DNA of 42,368 nucleotides. Origin: Methylomonas sp. Its GTDB lineage: Bacteria; Pseudomonadota; Gammaproteobacteria; Methylococcales; Methylomonadaceae. Each line of letters begins with the position of its first letter. The first letter of the stretch is position 1. The position numbers and the translations under genes are program-made. The notes under the pieces are model-generated. The model did no database searches, had not been told where the DNA came from, and was given only the letters and a program-made list of their open reading frames with translations. Location: contig JALSJK010000159.1 of NCBI GenBank assembly GCA_026989395.1, positions 1-42,368 of the forward strand, written 5' to 3'. Shown here piece after piece: positions 33,977 through 42,368 of the stretch.

Positions 33977-36306
33977 TAATTTAATGTTAATTTAAATTTT
34001 CCGGCCAATTTGTTATCCAGAGACAAGTTAGCAACTCCATTTTCAGATAAATCTGTCCAGGATTTGGAATTATGAAACAGCTCTACTTCGCATTTATTTT
34101 TTAAACCGAAAACCATGACCTGATTGATTGGATCATGAATAGAGAATGCGACTTCTTGCGCCTCTGGATTGCGCACAAAAAGCATTAACTTTTGTTCGAT
34201 AACCAACCCAGTGACACTTTTGGAGCCCGTGCTTACTTTTTTTATTAACGCCTGGGAGGGTAAATCTGTGGAAACAGATAAAACCACTAAAAATTCGTCT
34301 TCAAGTGATGGAATAGATGGCTGTATTTCCAGCCGCCAACGTCCATTATCAAACCAAGGCCTGGTGAAACCACCTTGTTCAAAATTACTACCATCTAAAT
34401 CACTATCATCGCCGTCATTCTCTACATAATACCGGTAATCTCTGCCGCCAACCATACGAATTACGGATCTCTCTGGCAAAATTCGTGTAACTTTCAAATA
34501 ACTTTGCTGGTTTTGAATTATTGCTGTTGACTGTTTGCTTTCCAAAATACCGTTGATCTGACTGCCTTTCAATATCTTTAAGCCTTTGACTTGAGGTCGA
34601 TTAACCGAATGCAGCAACCATTTTTTAGTGAACTTCGGGTTGGTTGAGATAACTTGGTCATAAACGATAATTTGATCACTCTTGGGAAAATAAACAAACT
34701 GTCTTGTTATCTTCTTTACTTTCCCACCTTGCCGATTATCATCAAAAACAGTATTGTTATAAGCGCCCGTTAAATCAGTAGAAATATAATGATACTCAGA
34801 TTTCTTGACAGCGTAATTTTGTAATAACGCTCCTTCAAAGTGTAAACCAGAGTTAAAACTTCTAAACCAATGGTCAAGATTGATAATACTGCTACCAGTT
34901 GGCTGAATCACTCTTTGTCCGCCATCCGCCACATTGTTAAGAAAAAACCAATTTGGCTGGACTGTCTCTCCGGGTCTTAACACCAGCAAACTGTTTTTTG
35001 CCACGGTTCGAATCGAATAATTTAATCGATTTTCAGAGTAATATTGGTTATAAACGCTACTATTTATAGCCAGAGGCGACTTTTTAAAAACAGTAAAATG
35101 GCCTGCATCGTAATGACCGTGATGGGCAAATGAATGACCGGCCTTGAAACTGATAAACGTATCTTTTTTCCCCCAGCCAGACCGAAAATAGGCATAATTA
35201 GTAGAATTTTTTCCAAAAAGCCTGGCATTATCCAAAAAAGGCGCTAACGAAACCAAACTGCCATCGCCCACAGATTTAACCGTCGGATCAAAAAACAGCA
35301 GCAGCCCCCATTGATAGCCGTGGTAATAACTCGATAAGCCATGCAATTTTTGTAAATAATTGGCGTAACCGGCCAGTACTGGATTTCTGCTCAGACTGAC
35401 AATCAAATCAATGACCCTTTTGGTCTCATCTTTTAAATCAACTCGGGAACCTTCATCGCCGAAACCTTCAATGCGAGCATCGGGACGAGTTGCATAGACA
35501 TGCCAAAAACCAACAGTTCTCATTAATTCAAGAATTTTTTGGCTGTTTCTGGCTCCTTCAAGACCATTCACATAAGCATTTGCTGCCAATGCAAACGGAA
35601 ATGCCCGATTTTGTATCCAGTAGTTATATCCTTCCGGCCAGATTTCTGTGTGTGCTAACGCTTCAATGGCCTCAAGAAAATATCCTTGAGCACGCTTTCT
35701 TAATTGCTGAATTCCCGGAAAATCAGCAGGCAAAACAATGGCACAAATCCAGGCCATCGCAGCATGACTCGAACGACCATGCCATAATGAAGCTGAATCT
35801 CCATCCAGAATATTTAGAATTTTGATTAACCCAATAGCAATTTTTTTTTCAATTTCCTGCCTTTGTTTATCTTTTTGAAGCAAATAGGAATAGAAAAGGT
35901 CATAAGCCAGGGCCAATTCCCAGGCATTGCTGTCGATATCATCTGCTTCAGGCGAGACCAAATTAAAATCTGACATAGAATCCAACAGCTTTCTTGCCGC
36001 CTTATCATCATTCGTTGCCAACCAACAAGAAACAAGAAAAAGCATTTGTTTCGATTCACAATGAGATTCAAATGAGTAATTTAATTCAGAAAACCAAGCA
36101 ATCCTTTGTTTCATGATCGGCGCTACCCCTTGACCATCCCATGGTTTCAGCCCGGGCAAAATAATTCTGGGGTGTTTATTGATAACCTTGCCGTCCAGAG
36201 AATCCTCAAGGTGACGTGGGTTTTCTGAAAAATCCTTAAAAAAAACAACACCCAAAATGAAAATAACTACAAAACAAAACAATAATTTAAATGAAAAATA
36301 ATTCAT
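33976..36306 (-). CDS. Heparinase II/III-like polysaccharide lyase family protein
   Basis: A 776-residue exported or membrane-anchored protein. An N-terminal span (FKLLFCFVVIFILGVVFF) is followed by a helical toroid domain (about 60-350; WICAIVLPADFPG, EGYNYWIQNRAFPFALAA) and a beta domain with the characteristic FAHHGHYDAGHFTVFKKSPLA, holding the His residues of the heparinase II/III active site. It probably cuts uronate-containing exopolysaccharide during export or turnover. ATG 36306 is preferred; a GTG at 36327 would add seven residues. It is divergent from the acyl-CoA ligase gene and coupled to the protease gene. Confidence 0.88.
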   Translation of the reverse strand: MNYFSFKLLFCFVVIFILGVVFFKDFSENPRHLEDSLDGKVINKHPRIILPGLKPWDGQGVAPIMKQRIAWFSELNYSFESHCESKQMLFLVSCWLATNDDKAARKLLDSMSDFNLVSPEADDIDSNAWELALAYDLFYSYLLQKDKQRQEIEKKIAIGLIKILNILDGDSASLWHGRSSHAAMAWICAIVLPADFPGIQQLRKRAQGYFLEAIEALAHTEIWPEGYNYWIQNRAFPFALAANAYVNGLEGARNSQKILELMRTVGFWHVYATRPDARIEGFGDEGSRVDLKDETKRVIDLIVSLSRNPVLAGYANYLQKLHGLSSYYHGYQWGLLLFFDPTVKSVGDGSLVSLAPFLDNARLFGKNSTNYAYFRSGWGKKDTFISFKAGHSFAHHGHYDAGHFTVFKKSPLAINSSVYNQYYSENRLNYSIRTVAKNSLLVLRPGETVQPNWFFLNNVADGGQRVIQPTGSSIINLDHWFRSFNSGLHFEGALLQNYAVKKSEYHYISTDLTGAYNNTVFDDNRQGGKVKKITRQFVYFPKSDQIIVYDQVISTNPKFTKKWLLHSVNRPQVKGLKILKGSQINGILESKQSTAIIQNQQSYLKVTRILPERSVIRMVGGRDYRYYVENDGDDSDLDGSNFEQGGFTRPWFDNGRWRLEIQPSIPSLEDEFLVVLSVSTDLPSQALIKKVSTGSKSVTGLVIEQKLMLFVRNPEAQEVAFSIHDPINQVMVFGLKNKCEVELFHNSKSWTDLSENGVANLSLDNKLAGKFKLTLN

Positions 36307-36455
36307 AAATTCAGAATCTGCACGCACAAAATGAGTAAGCTTTTGTATGTTTTGGGCATTTCATAATAAATTTTGCCTGGCATTCGTTCCAGTTTTCCCA
36401 ATAATCCAAGCTATAATATTGGCATTAATATTTTTTCAGACACACAAACAAGGAC

Positions 36456-38039
36456 ATGACAACGTTATTTCACCAATTATTTCTGGAGACAGTTGAAAAA
36501 AATCCCGATGCACCTGCTTTAATTCACAAAAAACAACAGTGGAATTATAACCAGTTCAACCAACTTGTTGTTAAGCAAGCCCATGCCTTAGCCGGATTAA
36601 ACTTAAAACCGCAACAACGCGTTGCAGTTTTTTTGCCTAAACAGATTGAAACTGTAACCAGCTTTTTTGCAACAACGATGGCAGGCGGTGTTTTTGTTCC
36701 TGTCAATCCGGTTCTAAAAGCCCCACAAGTGATCCACATTCTACAAGACTGCAATGTGCAAATTCTCGTTACTTCAAAAAGTCGTTTGCAAGGTCTTGCT
36801 GACTATTTGCCTGATTGTCCTGATTTACACAGCATCATACTGGTTGATGATCATGTCCCTTCAGAACCGGCATTGGAAACAGTCCAGATTATCAGTTGGC
36901 AAGATTATTTAGCCCATGCAAATCAAATTGAAAAATTGCCGGTTATCATCGATGCCGACATGGCCGCCATTCTTTATACCTCTGGCAGCACTGGCAAGCC
37001 TAAAGGTGTGGTATTGTCTCACCAAAACATTGTCTTGGGAGCCAAAAGTGTTTCAGAATATTTGAGTATTTCGGACAATGACCGATTACTGGCAGTTTTA
37101 CCCTTTAGTTTTGATTATGGATTGAATCAGCTAACCAGTTCCTTGCTGCAAGGCGCCTGCTGCGTGCTTCTTGATTATTTATTACCCAGGGATGTCATTA
37201 AAGCCCTCGTCAATCAGAAAATTACTGGTCTTGCAGCCGTTCCACCGCTCTGGGCGCAGCTTGCACAGCTTGACTGGCCTGAGTCCCTCAATGAGCACCT
37301 TCGATACATGACCAACTCCGGCGGTAAAATGCCGCTAACCATCCTGGAAAAAATTCGCCAGAATGCTTCAAATGCAGAGTTCTTTTTAATGTATGGCTTG
37401 ACAGAAGCTTTCCGTTCAACTTATCTGCCACCCGATCAATTGGAACAACGTCCAAATTCAATGGGTAAAGCGATACCCAATGCCGAAATCATGGTGGTTC
37501 GTGAAGATGGATCAGCTTGCGCACCACACGAGCCTGGTGAACTGGTTCACCGCGGCTCATTAGTCGCCTTGGGATACTGGAATGACCCGGAAAAAACTGC
37601 CGAACGTTTCAAACCCACACCCGGTCAACTTCAAGGTTTACCAATACCTGAAATTGCGGTTTGGTCCGGTGATACTGTGACTGTTGATGAAGACGGCTAT
37701 TTTTATTTTGTTGGCCGAAAAGACGATATGATAAAAACTTCCGGTTATCGAGTCAGCCAGACCGAAATTGAAGAAGTCATTTATGCTTCCGGCCTGGTAA
37801 AAGAAGTCGTGGCATTAGGTATTGAACATGAAACATTGGGTCAAGCCATTTTGCTGGTTGTCAGTAGCGAGTTGGATTCAGAATTTGATACTCAAGAACT
37901 GATCAATCTTTGCAAAAACAAACTGCCTAATTATATGGTGCCAGCTAAAATAGAAGTATTATCTGATCTCCCCAAAAATCCTAATGGAAAAATTGATCGT
38001 AGCTTGCTAACCAAACAATTTGCAGACATATTCAAATAA
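36456..38039 (+). CDS. Acyl-CoA ligase (AMP-forming), exosortase A system-associated
   Basis: A 527-residue ANL-superfamily adenylating enzyme that activates a carboxylic acid. Core motifs: ILYTSGSTGKPKGVVLSH (AMP binding), MYGLTEAFRST, VWSGDTVTVDEDGYFYFVGRKDDMIKTSGYRVS and the C-terminal lysine in PKNPNGKIDRSLL. This subtype is typical of exosortase A/PEP-CTERM loci, where it is paired with the PLP decarboxylase found immediately downstream (one-base gap). The substrate is not known; it may modify the EPS or a carrier. AAGGA lies very close to the ATG. Confidence 0.92.
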   Translation: MTTLFHQLFLETVEKNPDAPALIHKKQQWNYNQFNQLVVKQAHALAGLNLKPQQRVAVFLPKQIETVTSFFATTMAGGVFVPVNPVLKAPQVIHILQDCNVQILVTSKSRLQGLADYLPDCPDLHSIILVDDHVPSEPALETVQIISWQDYLAHANQIEKLPVIIDADMAAILYTSGSTGKPKGVVLSHQNIVLGAKSVSEYLSISDNDRLLAVLPFSFDYGLNQLTSSLLQGACCVLLDYLLPRDVIKALVNQKITGLAAVPPLWAQLAQLDWPESLNEHLRYMTNSGGKMPLTILEKIRQNASNAEFFLMYGLTEAFRSTYLPPDQLEQRPNSMGKAIPNAEIMVVREDGSACAPHEPGELVHRGSLVALGYWNDPEKTAERFKPTPGQLQGLPIPEIAVWSGDTVTVDEDGYFYFVGRKDDMIKTSGYRVSQTEIEEVIYASGLVKEVVALGIEHETLGQAILLVVSSELDSEFDTQELINLCKNKLPNYMVPAKIEVLSDLPKNPNGKIDRSLLTKQFADIFK

Positions 38040-38040
38040 T

Positions 38041-39276
38041 ATGAAAAAAACAATCCCACAACATACGCCCATGGATCAGTTTGCAGTGCGCAACAACAAC
38101 TTGGTTATTGGCAATACTGAACTGACACAAGTTGCTGAACGCGCCGGGCAAACTCCTATCTATGCTTATGACCGCCAATTACTGACCAAAAGAGTCGCTG
38201 ATCTTCGAAAAGCAATGCCGGAAGACCTGAAAATCCACTACGCCATGAAGGCCAACCCGATGCCTGCTATCGTTCAGCACATGGCCAATATTACGGACGG
38301 ACTTGATGTCGCCTCGGCAGGTGAAATGAAAGTTGCCCTCGATACAACCATGCCTGCAAAAAACATCAGTATGGCGGGCCCCGGAAAAAGACCTGAAGAA
38401 CTCAGACAAGCCGTTGCTGCAGGCATTACCATTAATGTCGAATCATTTAATGAACTTGAAATACTGGCAACCCAATCTGAACAACTTGGCATTGTCGCCA
38501 ATGTAGCTGTTCGCATCAACCCTGCTTTTGAATTGAAAGCTTCAGGAATGAAAATGGGCGGCGGCCCGAAGCAATTTGGTATTGATGAAGAGCAGGTTCC
38601 TGATACCTTAAAACGTATCAAAGCATTAAACTTGCATTTCAAAGGCTTCCATATTTTTAGCGGCTCACAAAACCTGAAATCAGAATCTATCATTGAGGCC
38701 CAACAAAAAAGCATCGCTCTAGCCATTCGCCTGGCCGATGACTGCCCATCTCCAATAGAAAAATTAAATATCGGCGGAGGCTATGGTATTCCGTATTTCC
38801 CAGGCGACACACGACTTGATACGGTTGCAGTTGGCGAAGCTTTAGAAAAAAGCATGCAAAACGCCCGTAACCAGATCCCATCAGCTGAAGTCATTATTGA
38901 ATTGGGCCGTTATCTGGTTGGAGAAGCCGGCATCTACGTTTGCCGAATCATCGATAAAAAAATATCACGCGGCCAGATTTTTTTGGTTTGTGATGGCGGC
39001 TTACACCATCATCTAGCTGCTTCAGGTAATTTTGGCCAGGTCATCAGAAAAAATTACCCTACCGCAATCGGTAATAAAATGGAGGCTGATATTAAAGAAA
39101 CAGTTAATATTGTCGGCCCACTTTGTACACCACTGGACATTCTTGCCGATAAAATCGAGTTGCCCAAGGCAGAAATTGGTGATTTAGTAGTCATTTTTCA
39201 ATCTGGCGCTTATGGAATAACGGCTAGCCCCATTAATTTTCTAACCCAACCAGGCGCTATCGAAATTCTTGTTTAA
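38041..39276 (+). CDS. PLP-dependent decarboxylase, exosortase A system-associated
   Basis: A 411-residue group III (alanine-racemase fold) decarboxylase related to diaminopimelate decarboxylase. The PLP lysine is in IHYAMKANPMPAIV; other sites are GGPKQFGIDEEQVPDTL, FHIFSGSQ, NIGGGYGIPYFPGD, CDGGLHHHLAASGNF, GPLCTPLDIL and the C-terminal FQSGAYGITASPI. It is the standard partner of the preceding acyl-CoA ligase in exosortase loci; the amino acid used is not established. ATG 38041 directly follows the ligase stop; an upstream TTG would overlap it. Exosortase itself is not in the window. Confidence 0.92.
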   Translation: MKKTIPQHTPMDQFAVRNNNLVIGNTELTQVAERAGQTPIYAYDRQLLTKRVADLRKAMPEDLKIHYAMKANPMPAIVQHMANITDGLDVASAGEMKVALDTTMPAKNISMAGPGKRPEELRQAVAAGITINVESFNELEILATQSEQLGIVANVAVRINPAFELKASGMKMGGGPKQFGIDEEQVPDTLKRIKALNLHFKGFHIFSGSQNLKSESIIEAQQKSIALAIRLADDCPSPIEKLNIGGGYGIPYFPGDTRLDTVAVGEALEKSMQNARNQIPSAEVIIELGRYLVGEAGIYVCRIIDKKISRGQIFLVCDGGLHHHLAASGNFGQVIRKNYPTAIGNKMEADIKETVNIVGPLCTPLDILADKIELPKAEIGDLVVIFQSGAYGITASPINFLTQPGAIEILV

Positions 39277-39376
39277 TTATTTTCAAGATTTTTAATTCGC
39301 CGATAACCACAAAAAAAATCGAAACTTCGCGGAGGCTATCGAACCAAGGAAGCTTCCGGTCAAACATTCACGCCTC

Positions 39377-39414
39377 ATTAGGTCAATTAATTCATTGCTG
39401 AAAATTGACCTAAT
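39377..39414 (+). terminator. Hairpin after the decarboxylase gene
   Basis: ATTAGGTCAATT (39377-39388), 14-nt loop, AATTGACCTAAT (39403-39414): a perfect 12-bp stem in the gap before mtdB. There is no T tract; it could end the exosortase transcript or act in the mtdB leader. Confidence 0.55.
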
Positions 39415-39476
39415 CATTGTTCTTAAGCTGCTATTTCTTTATACTTAGCGGTTTTTAACCCTATATGAGATTGACC

Positions 39477-40388
39477 ATGGAAAAACCATTCGTTTTGCAC
39501 ATGCTGACCACTGCAAAAAATTTAAGCCCATTTGATGTCAATATGGCAATCGATGCTGGATGGATAGCCCCGATACCCTATTCTTATGTTGAAGCCAGCG
39601 AAGTTCGAGGATTAGTGCAGGATGTTATCTTTTCTCGAAGTGCCAAAGGCTTAAAAAGCACCGGTATTTTTATCGGTGGCCGTGACACGAAGGAAGCAAT
39701 GGACATGTTGAAAACGGCAAAAAATTCCATGGTCCCACCTTTTGAGGTTTCCGTTTTTGCAGATCCCAGTGGTGCTTTTACAACGGCTGCTGGAATGGTT
39801 GCCGTTGCTGAACGGGAAATTATTAATAAATTTAATCTCCCTTCTTTAAAAAGTCTTAATGTTTTGATTCTTGGTGGAACCGGTCCAGTCGGTCAAGTCG
39901 CCGCCGTCATCGCTGCTCAAGCTGGAGCCAATGTGAAATTAGTCGGTCGTCAACTGGAAAAAGCACAACGCATTGCTGATTTATGCAATCAGGAATTTGG
40001 CAAAGGTGAAATCAATATTGAAGCCGGTGTCGATGCTGAAAAAGGCGAATATATCAAAACCACCGATATTGTTTTCGCGACAGGAGCAGCAGGTATTGAA
40101 TTATTAAGCGCAGAACTGATTGCGTCTGCTCCCCAATTAAAAGTAGCCGCCGATGTCAATGCCGTTCCTCCTGCTGGAATTGCCAATCTTGACCCTTTTC
40201 ATGATGGCACACCGATCGAGGGTTCTAAAAGTGGTGCAGTCGGCATCGGTGCATTGGCAATTGGTAATGTTAAATACCAAGCTCAAAATCGTTTACTGAA
40301 AAAAATGATTGAAACTGATGAAGCTATTTACTTAAATTTTGAAGATGCGTTCGAATTGGCCAGAGAATACGTTAAATCTAAAAACTAA
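39477..40388 (+). CDS. mtdB: Methylene-tetrahydromethanopterin dehydrogenase (MtdB/MtdC family), paralog 1
   Basis: Oxidises methylene-H4MPT to methenyl-H4MPT in formaldehyde oxidation, reducing NAD(P). A 303-residue protein. The N-terminal pterin part includes SPFDVNMAIDAGW, FIGGRDTKEAMDML and the FADPSGAFTTAAGMVA block. The Rossmann site is LILGGTGPVGQVAAVIAA, and the second strand ends VKLVGRQLEKAQ; the Arg suggests NADP is accepted. It ends with AVGIGALAIGNVKYQAQ. ATG 39477 has GAGA at correct spacing; the ATG at 39465 does not. A second, diverged copy lies 133 bp downstream. MtdB versus MtdC cannot be separated by eye, so the symbol is provisional. Confidence 0.85.
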   Translation: MEKPFVLHMLTTAKNLSPFDVNMAIDAGWIAPIPYSYVEASEVRGLVQDVIFSRSAKGLKSTGIFIGGRDTKEAMDMLKTAKNSMVPPFEVSVFADPSGAFTTAAGMVAVAEREIINKFNLPSLKSLNVLILGGTGPVGQVAAVIAAQAGANVKLVGRQLEKAQRIADLCNQEFGKGEINIEAGVDAEKGEYIKTTDIVFATGAAGIELLSAELIASAPQLKVAADVNAVPPAGIANLDPFHDGTPIEGSKSGAVGIGALAIGNVKYQAQNRLLKKMIETDEAIYLNFEDAFELAREYVKSKN

Positions 40389-40391
40389 GCA

Positions 40392-40460
40392 ATCTGGAGA
40401 TAACTAGCATCTTGTTTTTGCAACGGTGATACATGAAAACTTGTAGTTATCCTCCCAGAT
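40392..40460 (+). repeat. Long imperfect hairpin between the two dehydrogenase genes
   Basis: ATCTGGAGATAACTA (40392-40406) pairs with TAGTTATCCTCCCAGAT (40444-40460), with two bulged G, around a 37-nt loop. It starts 4 bp after the mtdB stop. It may be an mRNA-processing or attenuation element, or a small inverted-repeat element of 69 bp. No copy of it was seen elsewhere in the window. Confidence 0.6.
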
Positions 40461-40521
40461 ATTCTAACCTGGCGTTACACTTCTTCCAATAACACACAAC
40501 TATAATCAAAGAGAATTTCAA

Positions 40522-41439
40522 ATGGCGAAAAGAAGCATTCTCCACATGTTTGACCCTATGCCTCAAAACAGCCCCTTCGATGTTAACATGGCCCTGGATG
40601 CTGGTTTTGATATGTTGGTGCCATACAATAATGTCAGGTTAGACAGCATTCACCGCCTGGTTCAGGATGCTATTTTTTCAAGGGGGCCGTCAGGAGTCAG
40701 AAAAACTGCCATTTTCATTGGCGGCAGAGATCTCAATCTGGCCATGAACATGTTAAACACCAGTAAATTGGCAATGGTTCCCCCATTTGAAATTTCGGTT
40801 TTTGCCGATCCCAGTGGCGCATTCACCACAGCCGCCGCTTTGGTTGCCTTAGTGGAAAAACAACTCCAGGAAAAGCACAGTAAACAACTAAAAGATTGTA
40901 AAGCAGTTGTTTTTGGTGGTACTGGGCCAGTTGGCGTTGCAACTGGGGTCATCGCCTCTCTTGCCGGCGCTGACACTGTTATTGTTGACCATCTGTCTCT
41001 GGGAGCAGCTACTGATCTGGCTGATGAATTCAATCGTTTATGCGGCTCGTCTTTAACTGGCGCAGTTGCCAGTTCGGATCAACAAAAAACTGATTTAATC
41101 AGCGATGCGGATATTATTTTTTGTACTGCAAAAGCAGGCATCCAGGTGCTTAGTCCTGATGTTTTAAAAACCGCAAAACAACTTAAAGTAGCAGGTGATG
41201 TCAATGCTGTGCCACCACCAGGGATTGCAGGTATCAAGGCTAAAGATCAGGGTGAACCACTCATTCATGCTGCTGATTCATCCAGTGCTGTGGGCGTTGG
41301 CCCCCTGGCTGTGGGAAACATCAAATATCAATTACAACATGGATTATTAAAATCTCTGCTGGAAAGAAAAAGCGAACAAGATAAACCTGTCTATCTGGAT
41401 TTTCGAGAAGCCTATTCTTTTGCCCGTAAAATAGTGTAA
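40522..41439 (+). CDS. Methylene-tetrahydromethanopterin dehydrogenase family, paralog 2
   Basis: A 305-residue paralog of the upstream gene, sharing SPFDVNMALDAGF, VQDAIFSRGPSGVRKTAIFIGGRD, PPFEISVFADPSGAFTTAAA, GGTGPVGVATGV and AGDVNAVPPPGIAG. It differs at the cofactor site: the second Rossmann strand ends TVIVDHLSLGAA, with Asp where paralog 1 has Arg, which usually favours NAD over NADP. AGAGA precedes the ATG at good spacing. The PfkB kinase gene starts 13 bp downstream. It may be the NAD-linked partner of an NADP-linked paralog 1, or have taken a related pterin role. Confidence 0.83.
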   Translation: MAKRSILHMFDPMPQNSPFDVNMALDAGFDMLVPYNNVRLDSIHRLVQDAIFSRGPSGVRKTAIFIGGRDLNLAMNMLNTSKLAMVPPFEISVFADPSGAFTTAAALVALVEKQLQEKHSKQLKDCKAVVFGGTGPVGVATGVIASLAGADTVIVDHLSLGAATDLADEFNRLCGSSLTGAVASSDQQKTDLISDADIIFCTAKAGIQVLSPDVLKTAKQLKVAGDVNAVPPPGIAGIKAKDQGEPLIHAADSSSAVGVGPLAVGNIKYQLQHGLLKSLLERKSEQDKPVYLDFREAYSFARKIV

Positions 41440-41452
41440 TTGACAAAGTTTT

Positions 41453-42271
41453 ATGACGAGCCATGCCATTATTGATGTTTTATGCGTTGGCCATGCCTCC
41501 TATGATTTAATTTTCTCTGTACCCTATCATCCCGCAGCCGATGAAAAAATTGTTGCGGACAATTTTACCGGATGCGGCGGCGGTCCTGCTGCCAATGCTG
41601 CCGTTTGTATTTCCCGGCTAGGTTTAAAAGCTGCTTTTGCGGGATTTTTGGGAAACGATCTGTACGGAGAAAAACATCTGTCCGAACTAAGTCAAGAAAA
41701 AGTTAATACCCGTTTTGTTGTTCGCGGATCATCACCGACTCCTTTATCGGTTATCCTGGTCAAACCTGATGGCAAACGGGCGCTCATCAATTACAAAGGT
41801 ACAACCAAAACAATACCTGCAAATTCTCTTGATTTTTCAGGCACTCTACCGAAAGTTATTTTATTTGACGGTCATCAACCCGAGCTATCAGTTTCCTTGC
41901 TCGAAATTGTAAGCGAACTGTCAATTCCAACTGTTCTTGATGCTGGCTCCTTACACGCCGGCACGGAAAAACTGATGGATAAAGTGGATTATCTGGTTTG
42001 TTCTGAGAAATTCGCCCAACAAATTGCCGGTGACGAACAAACCGCATTAGCTCAATTAGCTGATAAAGCGCCCTGTGTTGTCATCACCTTAGGCGATAAA
42101 GGACTGATCTGGAAATCTGGAAACACAACCGGCAGTTTCCCTGCTTTTCCGGTTCAAGCTGTTGATACCACCGGTGCTGGCGATGCATTCCACGGAGCTT
42201 TTGCTACGGCACTTGCCCGGCAATCTGACTGGCAAGAAACACTAAGAGCCTGTTCAAGATCTATTCAGTAA
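41453..42271 (+). CDS. PfkB-family carbohydrate kinase, short C-terminus
   Basis: A ribokinase/PfkB-fold kinase of 272 residues. N-terminal part: VLCVGHASYDLIF and the substrate/glycine region FTGCGGGPAANAAVCISRLGL, then FAGFLGNDLYGE. The C-terminal signature DTTGAGDAFHGAFATALA contains the anion hole and catalytic Asp. The protein stops about 25-30 residues after this motif's helix begins, without the usual following AAALKC-GxRxGIP part. The closing residues RACSRSIQ do not resemble the family, so a frameshift or premature stop near 42255-42271 is likely. Substrate unknown; it follows the methylene-H4MPT genes by 13 bp, so a role in the C1 pathway or cofactor supply is possible. Confidence 0.75.
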   Translation: MTSHAIIDVLCVGHASYDLIFSVPYHPAADEKIVADNFTGCGGGPAANAAVCISRLGLKAAFAGFLGNDLYGEKHLSELSQEKVNTRFVVRGSSPTPLSVILVKPDGKRALINYKGTTKTIPANSLDFSGTLPKVILFDGHQPELSVSLLEIVSELSIPTVLDAGSLHAGTEKLMDKVDYLVCSEKFAQQIAGDEQTALAQLADKAPCVVITLGDKGLIWKSGNTTGSFPAFPVQAVDTTGAGDAFHGAFATALARQSDWQETLRACSRSIQ

Positions 42272-42368
42272 AATTCTAATAAATGCGAGTACGACCATGT
42301 GTAAACTTGAATTCAAGAGCCTTTCACAGTTCTTCCAGAGTCGACGGCATTTCTCTATCCATGCAAAA

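Noticed and set aside
42297-42368. Open frame starting MCKLEFKSLSQFF and running off the right edge
   Set aside because: Only 24 residues, no clear ribosome site and no recognised family; it could also be the out-of-frame end of the PfkB gene, so it is not listed as a gene.
1-42368. CRISPR array, prophage or integrated plasmid genes
   Set aside because: No regularly spaced direct repeats and no phage structural, integrase or plasmid replication genes were found; apart from the IS end and MITEs the window looks like core chromosome.

Overview
This window looks like chromosomal DNA of a low-GC gammaproteobacterial (type I, Methylococcales-like) methanotroph. The evidence is a CYP51-ferredoxin fusion of the type known from Methylococcus capsulatus, two tandem methylene-tetrahydromethanopterin dehydrogenase genes (the C1 oxidation branch of methylotrophs), a partial exosortase A/EPS locus, a secreted protein with a methylotroph-style VP(L)PA/PEP-CTERM tail, and gammaproteobacterial gene orders (prfB-lysS, nlpD-rpoS). 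Genus cannot be settled from sequence reading alone.

Layout. 1-125: the end of an IS630/Tc1-like element cut by the window edge. 141-1370: queA and a divergent tRNA-Leu(CAA). 1435-2068: a gene-free AT-rich stretch with four DnaA-box-like motifs, then a small membrane protein. 2581-9185 (minus): prfB (with the RF2 programmed frameshift), lysS, then three sterol genes packed 6-12 bp apart: CYP51-ferredoxin, an NTF2/SnoaL-fold protein, and a strikingly eukaryote-like DHCR24 (sterol C-24 reductase). 9842-16661 (minus): SUF Fe-S assembly (Rrf2 regulator, sufBCDSU), rsmJ and a Rieske ferredoxin; an IscR-type palindrome sits on the -10 of its promoter. 17120-21916: a PEP-CTERM-type protein, a tandem-receiver response regulator with a degenerate first domain, a SoxCD-like sulfite dehydrogenase pair, and a soluble CZB chemoreceptor. 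22141-30830: DUF2232 protein, rhomboid protease, a small membrane protein, uvrA, DedA, rpoS, nlpD, a membrane J-domain protein and mobB. 30827-39276: a DUF2231 protein, then an exosortase-associated block (sugar transferase, serine protease, heparinase-like protein, acyl-CoA ligase, PLP decarboxylase). 39477-42271: two methylene-H4MPT dehydrogenase paralogs and a PfkB kinase with a shortened C-terminus.

How it works together. The sterol genes cover 14-demethylation (P450 with its own ferredoxin) and side-chain reduction, with an uncharacterised NTF2-fold protein between them that is the best candidate for a new pathway component. No separate promoter is obvious within the lysS-sterol run, so sterol synthesis may be wired to translation-factor expression. 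The SUF operon would supply Fe-S clusters, including for the ferredoxin domain and the Rieske protein. The tandem dehydrogenases differ at the end of the second Rossmann beta strand (Arg versus Asp), which suggests different NADP/NAD preference.

Two 104-bp, TA-flanked inverted-repeat elements (about 90% identical to each other) share their termini with the IS end at the left edge, so they look like MITEs mobilised by that IS family.
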